The position numbers and the translations under genes were made by a program. From an uncultured Roseovarius sp. (GTDB lineage Bacteria; Pseudomonadota; Alphaproteobacteria; Rhodobacterales; Rhodobacteraceae): 64,000 bases of DNA. Of the stretch, positions 38,984-49,088 are shown piece after piece (positions within the stretch are counted from its first letter, which is position 1; each line of letters begins with the position of its first letter). The notes under the pieces are model-generated. The model had not been told where the DNA came from. It ran no database searches and saw nothing but the letters and a program-made list of their open reading frames with translations. Location of the stretch: contig CANMBU010000001.1 in NCBI GenBank assembly GCA_947496175.1, positions 62,001 to 126,000 on the forward strand, written 5' to 3'.

Positions 38984-41906
38984 GCATCCGCCCTCCTTTG
39001 GCATCGAACTGCACCGGGTCCACCACCTCGCAGAGCGTCGAGATGCCGTTGAGATGCTCGACCATGCGCACCTGCTCCCCAAGCCGTGCGCGACCATTTT
39101 TCAAAAAACCCAGCCCAATCATATGCCCAAGCTCCGGGGAAAACCCAACTGAGGTGATGTAGCCCTGATCGTTTTCGCTCTGCGCCTCGGCATCGGGATT
39201 AAAAAGATGCGCTCCGGAAATGAGTTGCTTGACCGTGCCAATGGGCTTCAGCCCGACCATCTGCTCACGCGCCTCATCCACCAATCCGGGACGGGCGGCC
39301 ATCGTTTTGCCGATGAAATCCTTCTTGCGGCTCATCATCCCCTGCATGCCGATATCTAACGCGGTCACGCGGCCATGAATCTCGGCGTGCGTAATGAACC
39401 CTTTTTCAATGCGCATGACATTGAGGGCTTCCATCCCGTATGGACCTCCCTCCAGCGCCTCGGCGCGGGAAAGAAGCGCATCAAAGAGCGCCGCCCCGTA
39501 GCGCGCGGGCACGGCCAGTTCATACGCCAGCTCGCCGGAAAACGAGATACGGAAGAGCCGCGCAGGTACATCGCCGATTGAGACATGTCCGCAGGCCATA
39601 AAGGGCCAGGTGGTATCATCGAGCTTCTGCCCCAGCATGTCTTCCAGCAATGTACGTGATTTGGGTCCCGCCACGGCGAACTGCGCCCATTGCTCCGAGA
39701 CCGAGACAAAGCGCACCGCCATTTTGGCGCAAAACGCCTGTTGCACGAAGTCGAGATGTCGCATCACCTGTCCGGCCGCGGCCGTGGTGGTTGTGACGAG
39801 AAAATGATCTGGCCCAAGCCGCGCGCAGGTGCCGTCATCCATGACATGCCCGTCTTCGCGCAGCATCAGGCCATATTTCACCCGGCCCTCTTTCAAAGTT
39901 GACATCATGCCCGTGTAGACAAAATCGAGGAAAGCTCCGGCATCCGGCCCCTGCACGTCAATCTTGCCCAAGGTCGAGACATCGCAAACACCGACCGCGT
40001 CGCGGACCATTCGCACCTCGCGGTCACAAGACTGCCGCCAATGCGTTTCACCAACCTGCGGGAAATAGCTTGGCCGATACCACAACCCGGCTTCAATCAT
40101 CGGCGCGCCCAAGGCGATGGTGCGGTCATGCGAGGTGGTGAACCGCTCGGGCGCAAAACCTTTGCCCTGCCCACCCGCGCCCAACGCCGCGATGGGCACC
40201 GGGATGAAGGGCGGACGATAAGTCGTTGTGCCTGTTTCAGGAATCCCCTGCCCCGTGGAATCCGCCAGAACAGCCAGCGCCGCGATGTTGGAGTTCTTGC
40301 CCTGATCCGGTGCCATACCCTGCGTGGTGTAGCGTTTCATATGCTCGACGGACCGGAAGTTCTCGGTCGCGGCCTGTGTCACGTCCTTGACGGTCACGTC
40401 ATTCTGAAAATCCAGCCACGCGCGCCCCTTGCCCGGCACAGACCACAGCGGTGTGATTTCGTAGCTGCCATCCTCAGCCTTGGGCAGGCTCACCTTCGCA
40501 CGCTTGATCCCAAGATCATCAAGTACAGCCTGCGCCGCCTCAACCCCGCTTTGCAGACAGCCCGCAGTCGAGAAAACACCTTTCGCGGCACCTGCCACGG
40601 TCATGCCAGGAATGGTGCCGTCTGCTGGGACAAAGGCCACGATGCGCTCGTCCCAAACCGGACGCCCGCCCATGTGACAACTGAGATGCAGGGAGGGGTT
40701 CCATCCACCTGACATCGCGAGACAATCCGCCTGGATTTTCTCAACATCGCCATCTTGCTTGATGGTGATGGCCTCCAGCGCACGACGGCCTTCGGTATTG
40801 CTCACCTGCGCGCCCGGATAAAACGGGATGCCCAGGGTGCACTCCGCCTCAGGACGCACGTCGATTAGGGCCGCGACATGAACGCCCGCCGCCTGCAAAT
40901 CCGCCACAGTCCGGTGGCCCGCATCAGAATTGGCAAAGACCGCCACCCGCTGACCCGGGCAAACCCGCCAGCGATTGACATAGGCGCGCAAGGCCCCCGC
41001 CATCATGATACCGGGCCGATCGTTGTTCTGAAACGCGATGGGGCGTTCAAGCGCGCCTGCTGCCAAAATGCTGCGTCTGGCCACGATCCGCCAAAACGTC
41101 GCCTTTGGCGCTCCGGATCGCGCGGCCACCTCAGGGGCCATGCGTTCCAGCGCGCCATAGGTGCCCTGATCATAAGCCCCGACCACGGCGGTGCGCGTCA
41201 TCGCGCGCACATTAGGCATCTCGCATAAACGCTTGAAAATCTTTTGCACCCAGGCGCTTCCAGATTGATCTTCAACCTCTTCACGTTCGGCATTCAGACG
41301 CCCGCCGACGCGCGTATCTTCCTCAGCGAGGATCACATCCGCCCCTGCCTCTGCCGCGCTCAACGCCGCCATAAGCCCCGCAGGTCCCGCCCCGACGACC
41401 AGAAGGTCGCAGAACGTATAGGCCTTGTCATACTTCTGCCGTGCAGCCTCTGGACTGAGCGCGCCCAGCCCCGCCGCGCGACGGATTACCGGCTCATAGA
41501 TCCTTTCCCAGAAGGCCTTGGGCCACATGAAGGTTTTGTAATAGAACCCTGCGCCCAGAAAGGGCGCAAAGAGGTCGTTGACCGACATCACATCGAAATC
41601 AACGTTGGGCCAGCAATTCTGGCTATATGCCTCTAGACCTTCAGCCAGTTCCACCATCGTGGCGCGCGCATTCGGCTCCTGGCCCGGACCATGCCCCAGA
41701 GTGACCAGCGCATTGGGTTCTTCACTCCCCGCGCTAAATACACCACGCGGTCGATGGTACTTAAAAGAGCGCCCCACAACCTTGATATCATTGGCCAAAA
41801 GCGCAGAGGCCAGCGTGTCTCCGGAAAACCCGAGATACCGTCGCCCATCATAGGAGAAACCGATCCGCCGGCTGCGGTCAAGCAAGCCCTGTCCCTCCAG
41901 CCTCAT
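38976..41906 (-). CDS. soxA: Sarcosine oxidase alpha subunit
   Basis: 976 aa; DLLVVGAGPAGLMAALSAAEAGADVILAEED; FQNNDRPGIMMAGALRAYVNRW; C-terminal GcvT domain. Confidence 0.95.
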   Translation of the reverse strand: MRLEGQGLLDRSRRIGFSYDGRRYLGFSGDTLASALLANDIKVVGRSFKYHRPRGVFSAGSEEPNALVTLGHGPGQEPNARATMVELAEGLEAYSQNCWPNVDFDVMSVNDLFAPFLGAGFYYKTFMWPKAFWERIYEPVIRRAAGLGALSPEAARQKYDKAYTFCDLLVVGAGPAGLMAALSAAEAGADVILAEEDTRVGGRLNAEREEVEDQSGSAWVQKIFKRLCEMPNVRAMTRTAVVGAYDQGTYGALERMAPEVAARSGAPKATFWRIVARRSILAAGALERPIAFQNNDRPGIMMAGALRAYVNRWRVCPGQRVAVFANSDAGHRTVADLQAAGVHVAALIDVRPEAECTLGIPFYPGAQVSNTEGRRALEAITIKQDGDVEKIQADCLAMSGGWNPSLHLSCHMGGRPVWDERIVAFVPADGTIPGMTVAGAAKGVFSTAGCLQSGVEAAQAVLDDLGIKRAKVSLPKAEDGSYEITPLWSVPGKGRAWLDFQNDVTVKDVTQAATENFRSVEHMKRYTTQGMAPDQGKNSNIAALAVLADSTGQGIPETGTTTYRPPFIPVPIAALGAGGQGKGFAPERFTTSHDRTIALGAPMIEAGLWYRPSYFPQVGETHWRQSCDREVRMVRDAVGVCDVSTLGKIDVQGPDAGAFLDFVYTGMMSTLKEGRVKYGLMLREDGHVMDDGTCARLGPDHFLVTTTTAAAGQVMRHLDFVQQAFCAKMAVRFVSVSEQWAQFAVAGPKSRTLLEDMLGQKLDDTTWPFMACGHVSIGDVPARLFRISFSGELAYELAVPARYGAALFDALLSRAEALEGGPYGMEALNVMRIEKGFITHAEIHGRVTALDIGMQGMMSRKKDFIGKTMAARPGLVDEAREQMVGLKPIGTVKQLISGAHLFNPDAEAQSENDQGYITSVGFSPELGHMIGLGFLKNGRARLGEQVRMVEHLNGISTLCEVVDPVQFDAKGGRMRG

Positions 41907-42166
41907 GACGCCGCCTCTTCTGCCAGCTTGGTAGCAATCACCTCATGCGTAGCGGTGTTGCGCGTGACCACGACCCAGGCGCCACAACCCATCTCGTGAT
42001 ACCAAAGATCCTGCATCTCGCCGCAGGTGTTGTCGCGGTTGTGTAGGTAATCGTCCCAAGCGTCAGATCCGGCATCCTCGGTCGGACGGTCCAGCGCCAT
42101 CGCATGACCAGAGTAATAGAACTCTCGCCGGTCGCGTTCGCCGCAGATAGGGCATGTGATCCTCAT
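41903..42166 (-). CDS. soxD: Sarcosine oxidase delta subunit
   Basis: MRITCPICGERDRREFYYSGHA...DYLHNRDNTCGEMQDLWYHEMGCGAWVVVTRNTATHEV. Confidence 0.93.
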   Translation of the reverse strand: MRITCPICGERDRREFYYSGHAMALDRPTEDAGSDAWDDYLHNRDNTCGEMQDLWYHEMGCGAWVVVTRNTATHEVIATKLAEEAAS

Positions 42167-42216
42167 CTCACAACCCCCTACCTCTTCTGGGAAAAGCACT
42201 CGAACATACAAACGCT

Positions 42217-43473
42217 TTAATGCAAGTTATGCTGCGCACCGGTGCCCTCCTCATCCATGAGGCCAAAACCCGTCTTGAAGCGGTCCAGCCTTAGACGTGC
42301 CGCTGCTTTATGCGGCGTGCCTGTTGCGACCAGGTGCGCCATGCAATGGCCCGAGCCTGGCACCGCCTTGAACCCGCCGTAGCACCAGCCGCAATTCAGG
42401 TAGAGCCCGTCGATATGCGTCTTGTCGATGATGGGAGAGCCATCCGGGCTCATATCCATGATCCCGCCCCAGCTGCGCAGCACCTTGGCCTGCCCGATCA
42501 TCGGCATAAGCGTCATGCCCGCTTCCATCACATGTTCGACCAAAGGCAGGTTCCCCCGCGCGGCATAGGACGCGTACATGTCCAGATCCCCGCCAAAGAC
42601 CAGCCCGCCCTTGTCCGACTGGCTGATGTAGAAATGCCCCATGCCGAAGCTGATCACATGGTCGATGCAGGGTTTTAACCCTTCAGTGACAAAGGCTTGC
42701 AACACATGGCTTTCAATCGGCAGGCGCATCCCGGCCATGGCGGCGGTCTGGCTGGAACGTCCGGCAGTGATCAGCGCGACTTTCTTGGCGAGAATGGCTC
42801 CCCGCGAGGTTTGAACGCCCGTGACATGGCCATTCTCCACATCAATGCCGGTGACTTCGCAATTCTGGATCAGGTCCACACCCCGGTCGCTCGCCCCGCG
42901 CGCATAGCCCCAGGCCACAGCATCGTGGCGCGCCGTGCCCGCGCGCCGCTGCAACAGCCCGCCATAGATCGGAAAACGCGCCTGATCATAGTCGAGATAA
43001 GGCACCATGCGTTTGAGCTGTGCGACGCTGAGCAATTCGGCATCATCGCCTTGATTGCGCATTGCATTGCCACGCCGGATGGCCGCGTCACGCTGACCAT
43101 CCGAGTGAAACAGCACAATCTGGCCCCTCTGCGAGTGCATCACGTTGTAGTTCAGGTCCTCTTCGAGCCCCTCCCAAAGCTTTAAGGAATGGCTGTAGAA
43201 TTCTGAATTTCCTGGAAGAAAGTAATTCGCACGCACAATCGTCGTGTTCCGTCCGACATTCCCACCGCCAAGATAGCCTTTTTCAAGAACGGCGACATTG
43301 GTGATCCCATGTTCCTTGGCCAAATAATAGGCCGTCGACAGGCCATGCCCACCACCGCCGATAATCACCACATCATAGGCATCCTTGGGGCTGGCATCAC
43401 GCCAATGCGCCGACCAGCCCTTGTTGCCAGTCAGCCCTTCCTTGATCACACGCAGCCCCGAAAACCGCATCAT
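42217..43473 (-). CDS. soxB: Sarcosine oxidase beta subunit
   Basis: YDVVIIGGGGHGLSTAYYLAKEHGITNVAVLEKGYLGGGNVGRNTTIVRANYF; start near MMRFSGLRV (ORF to 43539). Confidence 0.95.
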   Translation of the reverse strand: MMRFSGLRVIKEGLTGNKGWSAHWRDASPKDAYDVVIIGGGGHGLSTAYYLAKEHGITNVAVLEKGYLGGGNVGRNTTIVRANYFLPGNSEFYSHSLKLWEGLEEDLNYNVMHSQRGQIVLFHSDGQRDAAIRRGNAMRNQGDDAELLSVAQLKRMVPYLDYDQARFPIYGGLLQRRAGTARHDAVAWGYARGASDRGVDLIQNCEVTGIDVENGHVTGVQTSRGAILAKKVALITAGRSSQTAAMAGMRLPIESHVLQAFVTEGLKPCIDHVISFGMGHFYISQSDKGGLVFGGDLDMYASYAARGNLPLVEHVMEAGMTLMPMIGQAKVLRSWGGIMDMSPDGSPIIDKTHIDGLYLNCGWCYGGFKAVPGSGHCMAHLVATGTPHKAAARLRLDRFKTGFGLMDEEGTGAQHNLH

Positions 43474-43596
43474 ATTCTCCCTTGGTGTGTAGACCGGAGT
43501 GAACCAATTTGCGCGAGTGGGCGCAATCAGTTGCGGCAAATGAAAGATAAGAAACCGACATTTGCCGGGTTTTGACCTGCAGAACAGCCGCTAAGC

Positions 43597-43630
43597 CAAA
43601 AAACAAACGGCATCCACAAAATGGATGCCG
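43597..43630 (-). terminator. Rho-independent terminator of glutamate dehydrogenase gene
   Basis: Minus strand: perfect 9-bp stem CGGCATCCA-TTTTG-TGGATGCCG followed by TTTGTTTTTT. Confidence 0.9.
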
Positions 43631-43653
43631 CCTGAAACTGCTAATGCTTTGCT

Positions 43654-45087
43654 TTAAAGGCCCAGCGCGCGATAGCTGGCTGCAACCTTGTCAATCGCCA
43701 CGAGGTACGCCGCCGTGCGCAAATCGGTCACATCGTCTCGCTCATGCCAGACCTCGCGCATTGACTGATAGGCCGTGCGCATTGTGTCATCGAGACCCGA
43801 GCGCACGAGCTCAAGCTCCCCTGCGCCACGCAGATACTTCTGTTTAAAGCCCGGTGTCAGGGTCCAACCAAGCTCTTTATCGGCACTCAGTTGCTCCAGC
43901 TCGTCCACGATCAACTGGTGACGCGCCTCTTCCTGGCGGCGGCCCATCCGGCCAAAGCGGATATGGCTGAGGTTTTTGACCCACTCAAAGTAGGACACGG
44001 TCACACCCCCGGCATTGGCATACATGTCGGGAATGATAACGGTGCCTTTTTCGCGCAGCACATCATCGGCACCCGCCGTCACAGGGCCGTTTGCGGCCTC
44101 AATGATCAGCGGCGCCTTGATCCGGTCTGCATTCCCCATGTTGATCACGCCCTCAAGCGCAGCCGGGATTAGGATATCGCATTCCTGCTCCAAAACTGCA
44201 GACCCCTCGGCCTGATGCGCCGCATCGGGAAAGCCCGTCACACCGCCATGCTTCATGATCCAGTTGCGCACCGCTTCGACGTCGAGACCCTTTTCATTGA
44301 ACAGCGCGCCGTCGCGCTCGATGATCCCGGTGATGACACAGCCATCTTCCTCCTGCAGGAATTTGGCGGCGTGATAGCCCACATTGCCAAGCCCCTGCAC
44401 AATCACTCGTTTGCCATCCAGCGTCCCGCTCAACTTAGCGGCTTTGATGTCTTCGGGATGACGGAAGAATTCCTGCAATGCATATTGCACGCCGCGCCCT
44501 GTAGCCTCTGTGCGGCCCTGAATGCCCCCGGCGTTAACGGGTTTGCCAGTAACACATGCGCGGCTGTTGATATCGGTGGTGTTCATGCGCCGATACTGAT
44601 CCGCGATCCACGCCATCTCACGCTCACCGGTGCCCATATCGGGGGCCGGGACGTTTTGCGACGGGTGAATAAGGTCACGTTTGGCCAGTTCATAGGCAAA
44701 CCGGCGTGTGATCAGCTCTAGCTCGTGGTCGTCCCATTCGCGCGGGTCAATGCGCAAGCCGCCCTTGGAGCCGCCAAAGGGAGCCTCAACAAGAGAACAT
44801 TTGTAAGTCATAAGCGCAGCGAGCGCCTCAACCTCGTCCTGGTTTACGCCCATGGCATACCGGATGCCGCCCTTGACCGGCTCCATATGCTCCGAATGCA
44901 CGCTGCGATACCCCGTGAACGTATGGATCTGACCGCGCAATCGAACACCGAACCGCACGGTGTAAGTCGCGTTGCACACTCGAATTTTCTCTTCCAAGCC
45001 AGGTGGCAAGTCCATCAGCGACACGGCGCGGTTGAACATGAGATCCACACTTTCTCGGAAGCTTGGTTCTTTGATAGGCGCGTTCAT
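43654..45087 (-). CDS. Glu/Leu/Phe/Val dehydrogenase family (glutamate dehydrogenase)
   Basis: PVKGGIRYAMGVNQDEVEALAALMTYKCSLVEAPFGGSKGGLRIDP; VIVQGLGNVGYHAAKFLQEE. Confidence 0.93.
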   Translation of the reverse strand: MNAPIKEPSFRESVDLMFNRAVSLMDLPPGLEEKIRVCNATYTVRFGVRLRGQIHTFTGYRSVHSEHMEPVKGGIRYAMGVNQDEVEALAALMTYKCSLVEAPFGGSKGGLRIDPREWDDHELELITRRFAYELAKRDLIHPSQNVPAPDMGTGEREMAWIADQYRRMNTTDINSRACVTGKPVNAGGIQGRTEATGRGVQYALQEFFRHPEDIKAAKLSGTLDGKRVIVQGLGNVGYHAAKFLQEEDGCVITGIIERDGALFNEKGLDVEAVRNWIMKHGGVTGFPDAAHQAEGSAVLEQECDILIPAALEGVINMGNADRIKAPLIIEAANGPVTAGADDVLREKGTVIIPDMYANAGGVTVSYFEWVKNLSHIRFGRMGRRQEEARHQLIVDELEQLSADKELGWTLTPGFKQKYLRGAGELELVRSGLDDTMRTAYQSMREVWHERDDVTDLRTAAYLVAIDKVAASYRALGL

Positions 45088-45403
45088 TGGGTCTCCTCCC
45101 TTCGCGGTATGTTGATAAGCTGCTTCTATCCGGCGCTTTTCACTACATGGTTAAAGGAGAACGGAAATTTGTCCAGCAACACAAAACAGGGATTCGAAGA
45201 ATACTTGCTGGACAGCCTTGATTGAAAGGTTTGTCTCCGGACGGAAAACAAAAACAGGTATGAACTCTGTTTGTAGAGCAGAGACACTTCAATCCAGCCT
45301 ATTTTGAAGGCCTTGCGCCATAATTTGAACACAGACCTCTACGATAAACGCTACGTCGAATTCCGTTTTCTGTGGGCGTAGTCCGCCCAATTGAGGTGTC
45401 ATT

Positions 45404-47350
45404 ATGATGGTTTATACTGGACCAACCAAAAAGGGACGTAAGGGTGCGTGTGCCCGGTCGGCCTTTAATCCGAAATCCACTGCTCGACTTCTACGAGTTT
45501 TCCGCAAGGCCGAAGACGGCGCAGCGACGGTGCTGACGCTGTTTATCTTCATTATGATGCTGGTCATGGGCGGTATCGGTATCGACATGATGCGGTTTGA
45601 GATGGAACGCGCCCGTCTTCAGGCCACACTCGATGCCGCTGTTCTCGCCGGTGCGGGTGCACCATTTGGCGAAGATCCTGAAGCCATTGTGCGGGATTAC
45701 TTCGTGAAGGCTGAGATGTCTGAATTCCTCAGCGAATTTGAGGAAGGTGACGTTGTAACCTCACTGAACGCATCGAGCGTCCATGCAAACGCCGAAATGA
45801 CCATGGACACATTTCTGATGCGGTTGTCCGGTGTTGAAAACCTGACGGCTGTGGCCTCTGCAACGGCCGAAACACGCATTCCAAAACTGGAAATCGCGCT
45901 GGTGCTCGACGTATCGAATTCGATGAACAACAACAACAAAATCGGTAACCTTCAAACTGCCGCGAAGGATTTTGTGACCACGATCATTAATTCGGCTGAG
46001 GAAAACAACGCGGTCATCTCGATTGTACCGTTCAGCACGTCAGTGGCTCCTTCAGACGAAATTTTCGACGCCTTGCTCGTAAATGAAACGCATACATACT
46101 CTAATTGTCTTGTGTTTGATGACGACGATTACAACAGCACTGCCCTGCTAACCGATGCTGCGGCTTCAAGCTCTTCGATTACTTTGCAGCCGATTGACCA
46201 GGCGATCTATACATCGCGCTTTGACAACTCAAACGGGTTCGGCACCGAGTTTGGGATTGATAGCCTGAACCAATCCTGGCGGTCTTGCTACACAGAAGAC
46301 GGCTACCGGATCAGGCCCTTCTCGGCGAACGAAGCTCAGCTGCATGGTTACATCGACGACATGATCGCCGACGGCAACACCACAGGTAGCCTTGGGGTGA
46401 AATGGGGTGCTGCCCTGCTCGACCCGACATTCAATGATGTGACAACGGCTCTGATTGCGTCGGGCAGCATGGACAGTGCGCTCAGCAACGTGCCCGTCGC
46501 TTACAACGAAAACGACACTGTGAAGGCCATTGTGATGATGGGCGACGGACAGAACACGACGACGTACTTCCTGCCGGAAAACAGCGACTACCGCGGACCA
46601 AATTCCACAGTGTTCAAACTCAGCTACACTGAAGACCAGTTTCTGTATGTCTATAACCGTTTCAACGCGAATATCCGATCATCAAACTCGGTCTATGAGT
46701 ATCTTTGCTCCTCCGCTTATCCCAACTGGTTGTGTGAATACCAGTCCGTGGATCGCGAGAACTACTACATCCGCGACGAAGACGCAGAGTATGGACCGGG
46801 ATTGAACAACACGAATTCTGGCAACGATGCAGATAACCTGTCCGAATATGACAGCTGCGATTCCATTCTCGATGTGGATTGCGATGATGTTCAGGATGAT
46901 CGTAACTTTGATGGACGTTGGTATATTAATGCCTTCACCGGTCAACGGATCGATGGTTTCGAATTCGTAAATCTCGAAGAAGAGATTGGTGATGGTTTCG
47001 TGGCGCGCTATCGCATGACCTGGGAAGAGGCGTGGGGCCAGATGACACCGGATGAGTATGGCGATCTCACTGGCGACCGCGGCCCAGACAACGAGTATGA
47101 GAACTCCGACAGCAACGTTACCGGTTCGCAAAAAGATACGCGGATGGGCAATGTCTGCACAGCCGCCAAGTCAAACGGTGTGGTGATCTACACTATTGGT
47201 TTTGAGATTGCGGAAGGCGGCATTGCGGAGACTGCGTTGCAAGGCTGTGCATCCTCCTTGACCAACTACTATCGTGTAGAAGGGGTCGACATCACAGGCG
47301 CGTTCAGCTCAATCGCGGGCAACGTGCAATCGCTGAGGTTGACACAATGA
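45404..47350 (+). CDS. TadG-like pilus-assembly protein with vWA domain
   Basis: N-terminal EDGAATVLTLFIFIMMLVMGGIGIDMMRFEMERARLQATLDAAVLAGA; IALVLDVSNSM MIDAS motif. Confidence 0.85.
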   Translation: MMVYTGPTKKGRKGACARSAFNPKSTARLLRVFRKAEDGAATVLTLFIFIMMLVMGGIGIDMMRFEMERARLQATLDAAVLAGAGAPFGEDPEAIVRDYFVKAEMSEFLSEFEEGDVVTSLNASSVHANAEMTMDTFLMRLSGVENLTAVASATAETRIPKLEIALVLDVSNSMNNNNKIGNLQTAAKDFVTTIINSAEENNAVISIVPFSTSVAPSDEIFDALLVNETHTYSNCLVFDDDDYNSTALLTDAAASSSSITLQPIDQAIYTSRFDNSNGFGTEFGIDSLNQSWRSCYTEDGYRIRPFSANEAQLHGYIDDMIADGNTTGSLGVKWGAALLDPTFNDVTTALIASGSMDSALSNVPVAYNENDTVKAIVMMGDGQNTTTYFLPENSDYRGPNSTVFKLSYTEDQFLYVYNRFNANIRSSNSVYEYLCSSAYPNWLCEYQSVDRENYYIRDEDAEYGPGLNNTNSGNDADNLSEYDSCDSILDVDCDDVQDDRNFDGRWYINAFTGQRIDGFEFVNLEEEIGDGFVARYRMTWEEAWGQMTPDEYGDLTGDRGPDNEYENSDSNVTGSQKDTRMGNVCTAAKSNGVVIYTIGFEIAEGGIAETALQGCASSLTNYYRVEGVDITGAFSSIAGNVQSLRLTQ

Positions 47351-47907
47351 TTTGGCCATTTCGTTCACTCCTGGGCCGTTTCGCCCAGGAGGAAGATGGC
47401 AACTCTACCGTAGAGTTTGTCATAATCGTCCCAGTCTACCTTTCCATGATGGTGTTCTCGGTCGAGCTTGGCCTGATTACCATGCGCAACACCATGCTCG
47501 AGAGAGGTTTGGACATAGCCGTGCGCGACCTTCGCCTGGGAACGGGTACGTTTCAATCAAACACTGAAGAAGAACAAGAAGCCACACATAACTTGATCAA
47601 ACAGACTGTTTGTAACAACTCCATTGTTTTGGTGAATTGCGAGAACAAGCTACAGCTTGAGATGGTCGTTGCTGATCCTTTTGCGTTCAATTCTCTGGAC
47701 ACGGAAGTGCAATGTACAGACCGCCCCGAGGATGCCGCGCCCGTACGGTTTAGCACCGGGACGGCCAATCAGCTGATGCTTCTGCGTGCGTGTTACAAGT
47801 ATGAGCCGCTTTTCCCCGAAGGTGTGCTGGGCTCGGCGCTGAGTACAAACGCTGATGGCGAAGCAGCAGTCGTGTCTTTGACTGCTTTTGTACAGGAGCC
47901 ACTCTGA
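47347..47907 (+). CDS. TadE-like pseudopilin protein
   Basis: FAQEEDGNSTVEFVIIVPVYLSMMVFSVELGLITMRNTMLERGLDIAVRDLRLG; ATGA overlap with TadG-like gene. Confidence 0.85.
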   Translation: MIWPFRSLLGRFAQEEDGNSTVEFVIIVPVYLSMMVFSVELGLITMRNTMLERGLDIAVRDLRLGTGTFQSNTEEEQEATHNLIKQTVCNNSIVLVNCENKLQLEMVVADPFAFNSLDTEVQCTDRPEDAAPVRFSTGTANQLMLLRACYKYEPLFPEGVLGSALSTNADGEAAVVSLTAFVQEPL

Positions 47908-48557
47908 TGTTGATCTATGCACGTATCAAAACAGCTTTGGAAAGTTTTGCGAAAGAAACACGCGGCTCCTTCACGGTTGAAGCCGTGATCACGATCCCTC
48001 TGCTCTTTTGGGGGATCGCCGCCACATACGAATTCTTTGAGGTGCACCGCTACAAAAGCGTACGTGAAAAAGCCACTTACACCGTAGCGGATATGATCTC
48101 GCGTGAAACCCGCGAAGAAGGTCTGAACGTAGCTTATCTGGACAACGCCATGACGTTGTTCAACGAGATGTCCAATGACACGGGCACGAACCTGATGCGG
48201 GTTTCGGTTGTTCAATACGATGAGATCAACGACATCTACGAGGTGGTCTGGTCACAGCTGCGCGGCACGGGAACAACGCTTGATCCGCTTGAGACCGATG
48301 ATGTGCGGAACGCTCATGACACACTTCCCATTGTCGACAATGGAGATCAGATCATTTTGGTCGAATCCAATTCGTTCTATGAGCCATTTTTGGGGCTTGC
48401 ATTGGACCGGTTCTTGGTTGACACGCGCATGTTCACAGCGATCCGTTTCGCATCTCAGGTATGTTATGAGGGTGTTTGCGGCCCTGATGACGGCACGCCA
48501 CCGGATGCCAGCGACGATGACGACTCAACTGCAAACAACAACGACGGCGGTACGTGA
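47907..48557 (+). CDS. TadE-like pseudopilin protein (second)
   Basis: FAKETRGSFTVEAVITIPLLFWGIAATYEFFEVHRYKSVREKATYTVADMISRE. Confidence 0.82.
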   Translation: MLIYARIKTALESFAKETRGSFTVEAVITIPLLFWGIAATYEFFEVHRYKSVREKATYTVADMISRETREEGLNVAYLDNAMTLFNEMSNDTGTNLMRVSVVQYDEINDIYEVVWSQLRGTGTTLDPLETDDVRNAHDTLPIVDNGDQIILVESNSFYEPFLGLALDRFLVDTRMFTAIRFASQVCYEGVCGPDDGTPPDASDDDDSTANNNDGGT

Positions 48558-48578
48558 TCTATCAACCGTGCCCCAAGT

Positions 48579-49058
48579 CTATATGTCATCGCGCATCAGC
48601 GCTGTGACGATATCGGCCATGGCCCGTGATTGCGCACCCGGTGTGACACCTCCGACGCCGATCCGCTTGCCAAAACGCCACCAAAGCCCCGGCCGCCATC
48701 GCGCCGGGGCTTTCTTTTTGAGCTTGATCAGAAACCCATTGGACGGCTTGAAGGCAAATATCCCACGATCCAGCGTCTCGATCTGATCCAGCGGCGCAAT
48801 CACCTCTCCGTCGCTGGTCCGCAATCCGTCTCGCGTGAGCTCTACCGCAAGCGCCGTGGCCCGGCGCATCGCATCAGCCAGCCAAAGAGATAGTCCGCCG
48901 ATCAAGAGTAAAAACGCCTGCCAGACCAATGCATCTGGCGGCCGTGCCAGAGCCACATAGACCGTCAGCAGTCCCAAAATTCCCATTGCGCCGACTCCAA
49001 GCACACGACGTCCGGGTGAAGCGCGCACAATCGCCAGAATCTCTGAATCAGACGTCAT
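48579..49058 (-). CDS. Hypothetical membrane protein
   Basis: 159 aa with two TM segments (LGVGAMGILGLLTVYVALARP, ALVWQAFLLLIGGLSLWLADAM). Confidence 0.7.
   Translation of the reverse strand: MTSDSEILAIVRASPGRRVLGVGAMGILGLLTVYVALARPPDALVWQAFLLLIGGLSLWLADAMRRATALAVELTRDGLRTSDGEVIAPLDQIETLDRGIFAFKPSNGFLIKLKKKAPARWRPGLWWRFGKRIGVGGVTPGAQSRAMADIVTALMRDDI
48683..48719 (+). terminator. Plus-strand Rho-independent terminator-like hairpin inside the convergent gene
   Basis: AAAGCCCCGGC-N9-GCCGGGGCTTT followed by CTTTTT; ~125 nt after the last tadE stop. Confidence 0.65.
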
Positions 49059-49088
49059 TTTGTTTCCTGCCCGGCTCTCGTTTTGGGC

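Noticed and set aside
48208-48786. 192-aa plus-strand ORF overlapping the last tadE gene
   Set aside because: Out-of-frame with the TadE-like gene, low-complexity Thr/Arg-rich; 47907-48557 frame is supported by TadE motif
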